This document shows positions 13,654-15,903 of a stretch of DNA of 15,903 bases, one piece after another. A program made the position numbers and the translations under genes. The notes below the pieces were generated by a model. It was not told the DNA's origin. It made no database searches and saw only the letters and a program-made list of their open reading frames with translations. The stretch is from Thiobacillus sp. UBA2186 (GTDB lineage: Bacteria; Pseudomonadota; Gammaproteobacteria; Burkholderiales; Thiobacillaceae), in the NCBI GenBank assembly GCA_002327405.1, contig DCVO01000053.1, positions 1 to 15,903 of the forward strand. Direction: 5' to 3'. Position 1 is the stretch's first letter, and each line of letters starts with the position of its first letter.

Positions 13654-13968
13654 ATGGCTGAACCAATGAAAATCCGCGCCACCATGCAGGGTGACGTGGC
13701 CGACGTGAAAGTGCTGATGAACCACCCCATGGAAACCGGGCTGCGCAAGGACGCCAAGACCGGCCAGATGGTGCCTGCGCACCACATCAACACCGTGACC
13801 GCCAAGATCAACGGCAATACCGTGCTGGAGGGCAATATGGCCGGCGGCGTGTCCAAGAACCCCTACCTGGGCTTCAAGGTCAAGGGCGCCAAGTCCGGAG
13901 ACACCGTCGAGGTGTCCTGGGTGGATAACAAGGGTGACAAGCGCACCGACACCGCCAAGATTGCCTAA
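13654..13968 (+). CDS. soxZ: SoxZ: partner of the SoxY carrier
   Basis: A 104-residue protein without a signal peptide, expected to leave the cell bound to SoxY by the Tat route. Family features are the start MAEPMKIRATMQGDVADVKV, the block MNHPMETGLRKD (25-36), HHINTVTAKING (46-57) and the C-terminal strand DTVEVSWVDNKGD. It contains no cysteine, as usual for SoxZ. AAGGAAG precedes the ATG by about 5 bases. It follows soxY by 52 bases; the 81-base gap to soxA holds a GC-rich hairpin. Confidence 0.97.
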   Translation: MAEPMKIRATMQGDVADVKVLMNHPMETGLRKDAKTGQMVPAHHINTVTAKINGNTVLEGNMAGGVSKNPYLGFKVKGAKSGDTVEVSWVDNKGDKRTDTAKIA

Positions 13969-13989
13969 GGCTTAATCGAACGTGGTTAT

Positions 13990-14013
13990 CGGCCGGGGCG
14001 GGCGCTCCGGCCG
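13990..14013 (+). other. GC-rich stem-loop between soxZ and soxA
   Basis: Perfect 7-bp stem CGGCCGG (13990-13996) with CCGGCCG (14007-14013) and a 10-base loop. It is followed by ATTTGAAGC rather than a T-tract, so it is not an intrinsic terminator. Such intercistronic hairpins often set 3' ends after processing and could keep soxXYZ mRNA more abundant than soxA. Confidence 0.5.
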
Positions 14014-14049
14014 GATTTGAAGCAAACCGCCAAATCTCCGGAGGATGAT

Positions 14050-14880
14050 ATGAAAAAAGCAATACTGGGGCTGATCGGCCTGGGTCTGTTGGGAGGCGCT
14101 GTCAATGTTATGGCTTCGCCGGAGTCTGATCGCCAGGAAATGATCAAGTACTACACCACCAAATACCCGAACATCAAGATCGATGATTACGTCTACGGTG
14201 CTCTGGCGTTCGACGCCGACTCCAAGGCCCAGTACGACGCGATCATGGAATTCCCCCCGTACGAATCCGTGCTCGAAAAGGGCAAGAAGATGTGGGAAAC
14301 CCCGCTGAAGAGCGGCAAGACCTATGCCGACTGCCTGCCCAACGGCGGCAAGAACATCGCCGGCAACTACCCCTACTTCGACGAAAAGGCCGGCAAGGTC
14401 GTCACCCTGATTGACGCCATAAACGCCTGCCGCGTCGCCAATGGCGAACAGGCCTACAAGCCTGGCGACAAGGCGACCACCGGTACGTTGACTGCCTACA
14501 TGCGCACCCTGTCCGACGGCATGCTGATGAACATCAAGGTCGAAGGCCCGAAAGCCCTGGACGCCTATGAAGACGGCAAGAAAACCTTCTTCAGCCGCGC
14601 CGGTCAGCTCAACTTCTCCTGCGCCACCTGCCACGTGCAGAACGCAGGCGTGCGTCTGCGCTCCGAACTGATTTCGCCCGCGGTCGGCCACACCGTGCAT
14701 TGGCCGGTATTCCGCGGCGGCGACAACCTGGTCGAGTTGCAGACCCGCTATGTGGGCTGCTTCAAGAGCGTGCGTCACATCTCCGCTCCCGCCGGCAGCG
14801 AGAAGCTGAACAACCTGGAGTACTTCCACTCCTACCTGTCCAACGGCCTGCCGATGAAGGCTTCGGTGTTCCGCAAGTAA
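14050..14880 (+). CDS. soxA: SoxA: catalytic cytochrome c subunit of SoxXA (monoheme type)
   Basis: A 276-residue periplasmic cytochrome that binds thiosulfate and joins it to SoxY-cysteine together with SoxX. Residues 1-22 are a signal peptide (MKKAILGLIGLGLLGGAVNV, then MA). Only one heme motif is present, C191-A-T-C194-H195. In the N-terminal half C95 and C127 stand where diheme SoxA carries its first heme, probably forming a disulfide as in monoheme SoxA. The active-site cysteine, which becomes the persulfide heme ligand, should be C237 in QTRYVGCFKSVR. GGAGG lies 5 bases before the ATG at 14050; the upstream in-frame ATG at 14017 is unsupported. A very strong terminator-like hairpin follows. 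Confidence 0.95.
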   Translation: MKKAILGLIGLGLLGGAVNVMASPESDRQEMIKYYTTKYPNIKIDDYVYGALAFDADSKAQYDAIMEFPPYESVLEKGKKMWETPLKSGKTYADCLPNGGKNIAGNYPYFDEKAGKVVTLIDAINACRVANGEQAYKPGDKATTGTLTAYMRTLSDGMLMNIKVEGPKALDAYEDGKKTFFSRAGQLNFSCATCHVQNAGVRLRSELISPAVGHTVHWPVFRGGDNLVELQTRYVGCFKSVRHISAPAGSEKLNNLEYFHSYLSNGLPMKASVFRK

Positions 14881-14895
14881 GCATTCCTGCCGTGC

Positions 14896-14925
14896 AAAAA
14901 AGGCCTGGGTGACCAGGCCTTTTTT
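14896..14925 (+). terminator. Strong intrinsic terminator between soxA and soxB
   Basis: Perfect 13-bp inverted repeat: AAAAAAGGCCTGG (14896-14908), loop GTGA, CCAGGCCTTTTTT (14913-14925). It ends in six Ts on the plus strand and is symmetrical enough to act on the minus strand too. It begins 15 bases past the soxA stop, so soxB may need its own promoter or read-through. Confidence 0.92.
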
Positions 14926-15025
14926 GTTCAGCCTGCATGGCCCATAGCTACTATTTACCCGGCCTTGCTTGCGGCCGACAATTCAGTCATAGCAGCCCCG
15001 AAACAAACCTCCCAGGAGAAAAAAT

Positions 15026-15903
15026 ATGATGAACCGTCGCGAATTCCTGCAGATTCTTGCTGTGGCCGCCGCCTCCGGCATGGCCATCGACAGCAAGAAA
15101 GCCCTGGCAGGCGACCTGGACATGTACAACCTGCCGCGCTTCGGCAATGTGTCGCTCATGCACATGACCGATTGCCATGCACAGTTGATGCCCATCTACT
15201 TCCGCGAGCCCAGTGTCAACATCGGCGTCGCCGGCGCGGCAGGCAAGGTGCCCCACTTGGTGGGGGAACACCTGCTCCGCCATTTCGGCATCAAGCCCGG
15301 CACCCGCGAGGCCCATGCTTTCTCCTATGTCGATTTTGCGCAGGCCGCCCGCACCTACGGCAAGGTCGGCGGCTTCGCCCATCTGAAGACCCTCGTCGAC
15401 CGCATTCGCGCCTCGCGCCCCGGCTCGCTGCTGCTGGACGGCGGCGACACCTGGCAAGGCTCCGCTACTTCGCTGTGGACCAATGCGCAGGACATGGTCG
15501 ACGCCTGTATCGCCCTGGGCGTGAACGTGATGACCCCGCACTGGGAAATGACCTTCGGCGCCCAGCGCGTGATGGAAATCGTCAACAACGACTTCAAGAA
15601 GGCCAATATCGATTTCGTCGCTCAGAACATCATCACCGCCGATTTCGGCGATCAGGTGTTCAAGCCCTACGTCATCAAGAACATGAACGGAGTGAATGTC
15701 GCCATCATCGGCCAGGCCTTCCCATACACCCCCATCGCCAACCCGCGCCACTTCGTGCCCGACTGGACCTTCGGCATCCAGGACGAGAATATGCAGAAGT
15801 GGGTCGATGAGGCCCGCGCCAAGGGCGCTCAGGTCGTTGCGGTTCTATCGCACAACGGCATGGACGTCGACCTTAAGATGGCGAGCCGCGTCACCGGCAT
15901 CGA
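15026..15903 (+). CDS. soxB: SoxB: dimanganese thiosulfohydrolase, N-terminal part (3' end outside window)
   Basis: The 5' 292 codons of a protein usually near 560-570 residues; the frame is open at the right edge. SoxB hydrolyses sulfate from SoxY-bound thiosulfonate in the periplasm and belongs to the metallophosphoesterase/5'-nucleotidase superfamily. The twin-arginine signal NRREFLQ is at 3-9. The metal-site motif MTDCHAQL (47-54) supplies D49 and H51; LLLDGGDTWQGS (135-146) supplies D141; MTPHWEMTFG (169-178) corresponds to the family's NHEFTYG-like HWE block; AQNI supplies an asparagine; LSHNGMDVD is near the end. AGGAG lies 8 bases before the first ATG; a second ATG follows directly. 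A strong hairpin separates it from soxA. The last bases of the window fall inside the gene. Confidence 0.96.
   Translation, partial: MMNRREFLQILAVAAASGMAIDSKKALAGDLDMYNLPRFGNVSLMHMTDCHAQLMPIYFREPSVNIGVAGAAGKVPHLVGEHLLRHFGIKPGTREAHAFSYVDFAQAARTYGKVGGFAHLKTLVDRIRASRPGSLLLDGGDTWQGSATSLWTNAQDMVDACIALGVNVMTPHWEMTFGAQRVMEIVNNDFKKANIDFVAQNIITADFGDQVFKPYVIKNMNGVNVAIIGQAFPYTPIANPRHFVPDWTFGIQDENMQKWVDEARAKGAQVVAVLSHNGMDVDLKMASRVTGI

Noticed and set aside
13972..14829. Minus-strand frames opposite soxA, soxY and soxB.
   Set aside because: The plus-strand genes have heme, carrier and metal motifs in the expected order; the opposite frames have none.
1..15903. CRISPR arrays, insertion sequences, tRNA or rRNA genes.
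   Set aside because: No regularly spaced repeats, transposase-like frames or tRNA-like cloverleaf with CCA-region signals were seen on reading both strands.

Overview
The window looks like part of the chromosome of a chemolithotrophic, sulfur-oxidizing proteobacterium, most likely a betaproteobacterium. The base composition is GC-rich. Three sulfur-oxidation modules sit close together: a periplasmic Sox cluster (soxX-Y-Z-A-B, with soxB running off the right edge), a cytoplasm-facing sulfite dehydrogenase (soeA-B-C) and a cytoplasmic sulfur-carrier set (rhodanese-tusA-dsrE2). The species assignment is inference; no rRNA or other marker gene is present.

Layout, left to right. 1-1293 (+): the 3' part of valS. 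1294-1569: a spacer with two terminator-like hairpins that both face the minus strand, bracketing a possible gene remnant. 1570-2850 (-): a FadL-type outer-membrane transporter. 3091-4296 (-): rhodanese, tusA and dsrE2 in transcription order, with a good promoter upstream and a strong hairpin between tusA and dsrE2. 4399-9021 (-): soeA, soeB and soeC. 9022-9290: a spacer holding the terminator of the preceding operon and a structured leader for soeA. 9291-11053 (-): moaC, a secreted degenerate alpha/beta-hydrolase-like protein and a TlpA-type thioredoxin. 11102-12529 (+): a BepA-like M48 peptidase with TPR-like repeats, divergent from moaC. 12751-15903 (+): soxX, soxY, soxZ, soxA, a strong terminator-like hairpin, then the 5' part of soxB.

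How the parts could work together (family knowledge plus inference). Sox proteins start thiosulfate oxidation in the periplasm: SoxXA loads the substrate on the SoxY C-terminal cysteine, and SoxB hydrolyses off sulfate. Without SoxCD, which is not seen here although the window ends inside soxB, sulfane sulfur would be stored or passed inward. Rhodanese, TusA and DsrE2 would relay persulfide sulfur in the cytoplasm to an oxidation system (Dsr or sHdr) that is not in this window. The sulfite produced there would be oxidized by SoeABC into the quinone pool. MoaC supplies an early step of molybdenum-cofactor synthesis, which SoeA needs. The TlpA-type thioredoxin could keep periplasmic Sox cysteines reduced.

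The less ordinary content is mostly non-coding: a soeA leader with two mutually exclusive pairings, a two-register inverted repeat between soeA and soeB, and terminator-like hairpins splitting two operons (tusA|dsrE2 and soxA|soxB). I did not find an evidently new multi-gene system; the most unusual protein is the secreted, nucleophile-less hydrolase-like protein translationally coupled to the thioredoxin.
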